From Rhodococcus rhodochrous (GTDB lineage: Bacteria > Actinomycetota > Actinomycetes > Mycobacteriales > Mycobacteriaceae): DNA of 64,000 bases. Below the pieces are notes generated by a model. The model saw nothing but the letters and a program-made list of their open reading frames with translations, searched no databases and was not told where the DNA came from. The stretch spans positions 2,595,444 through 2,659,443 of the forward strand of contig NZ_LT906450.1 in the NCBI RefSeq assembly GCF_900187265.1, given 5' to 3'. Shown here piece after piece: positions 63,766 through 64,000 of this stretch; within the stretch, counting starts at the first letter, position 1; every line of letters starts with the position of its first letter. Position numbers and translations under genes: made by a program.

Positions 63766-64000
63766 TCAGCGCGTCGCCGTGGCGATCGCGTCGATCTCGA
63801 CGGTCGCACCGTAGGGCAGGGCGCTGACCTCGACGAAGGTGCGGGCCGGTCGCGGCTCGGCGAACAGTCGCTCGAACTGGCGGTTCGCCTCCTCGCGCAG
63901 CGACAGGTCGGTGACGTAGTAGGTGAGCTTGGCGACGTCCTCCAGTTTGCCGCCGACCACGGCGAGCCGGTCGGTCATGCGGTCGATCGCGGCGTCGAGG
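63766..64000 (-). CDS. Rid/YjgF-family protein (N-terminus beyond window edge)
   Basis: The frame is open through the right edge. The visible 78 or so residues (KLEDVAKLTYYVTDLSLREE, FAEPRPARTFVEVSALPYGA, ATVEIDAIA) cover the C-terminal two thirds of a Rid protein, including the Arg of RTFVEV and the late Glu used by imine deaminases. It may remove reactive imines or act in the adjacent catabolic pathway. An internal ATG at 63978 is not the true start, because conserved sequence continues upstream of it. Confidence 0.85.
   Translation of the reverse strand, partial: LDAAIDRMTDRLAVVGGKLEDVAKLTYYVTDLSLREEANRQFERLFAEPRPARTFVEVSALPYGATVEIDAIATATR

Overview
The window is high-GC, gene-dense chromosomal DNA of a mycolic-acid actinobacterium, most likely Rhodococcus or a close relative. 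It carries a complete mce lipid-import operon with its MceG ATPase, an IniA/IniC-like dynamin pair, DUF3556 and DUF7373 proteins and several DUF2236 (MpaB-type) proteins. GTG starts and 4-bp stop/start overlaps are common. No rRNA, tRNA, CRISPR array, insertion sequence or phage gene was seen.

Layout. 1-11.9 kb: mce operon (yrbEA, cut by the window start, yrbEB, mceA, mceB, an extra 74-residue membrane protein, mceC-F, a Mce-associated protein), two DUF2236 proteins and mceG. 11.9-33.2 kb: mixed metabolic and regulatory genes. These are a LuxR regulator, cupin, DUF1304 protein, a frameshifted comB-like gene, pirin, a MerR gene with its membrane-protein partner, a secreted protein, a PucR regulator, an acyl-CoA ligase/DUF3556/FAD-oxidoreductase group, a third DUF2236 protein, a lactate-monooxygenase-like enzyme, a methyltransferase, rsgA, a secreted GH19-type hydrolase behind a candidate c-di-AMP (ydaO-type) riboswitch, a RibD-like reductase, a hydrolase and a DUF899 protein.

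33.3-42.1 kb: two dynamin-like GTPases on the plus strand converge on a minus-strand series: Ser-rich protein with Asp-Gly calcium-type repeats, mini-GrpE, membrane-anchored Hsp70-like protein, DUF7373 lipoprotein, ECF sigma factor, very acidic small protein. I read this as a candidate envelope-stress or membrane-remodelling locus. 42.2-47.7 kb: urease operon ureABCFGD followed by a fused nickel-transporter component. UreE is absent, and UreG has a long C-terminal His/Gly tail encoded by a hexanucleotide repeat.

48-51.2 kb: acyl-CoA dehydrogenase/CaiB operon, a decayed transporter remnant and a LysR regulator. 52.2-63.1 kb: a catabolic block in three plus-strand transcription units: MFS permease + aldehyde dehydrogenase; extradiol dioxygenase + hydrolase + cupin + two SDRs + ThDP enzyme; reductase + small HTH protein + Rieske oxygenase. 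Each unit is preceded by the same palindrome (core TTAGCGCTAA, or TTAGCGGTAA at the first), and a MarR gene follows with a degenerate copy in front of it. This looks like a self-contained, MarR-controlled route for an unidentified aromatic compound. A Rid-family gene runs off the right edge.
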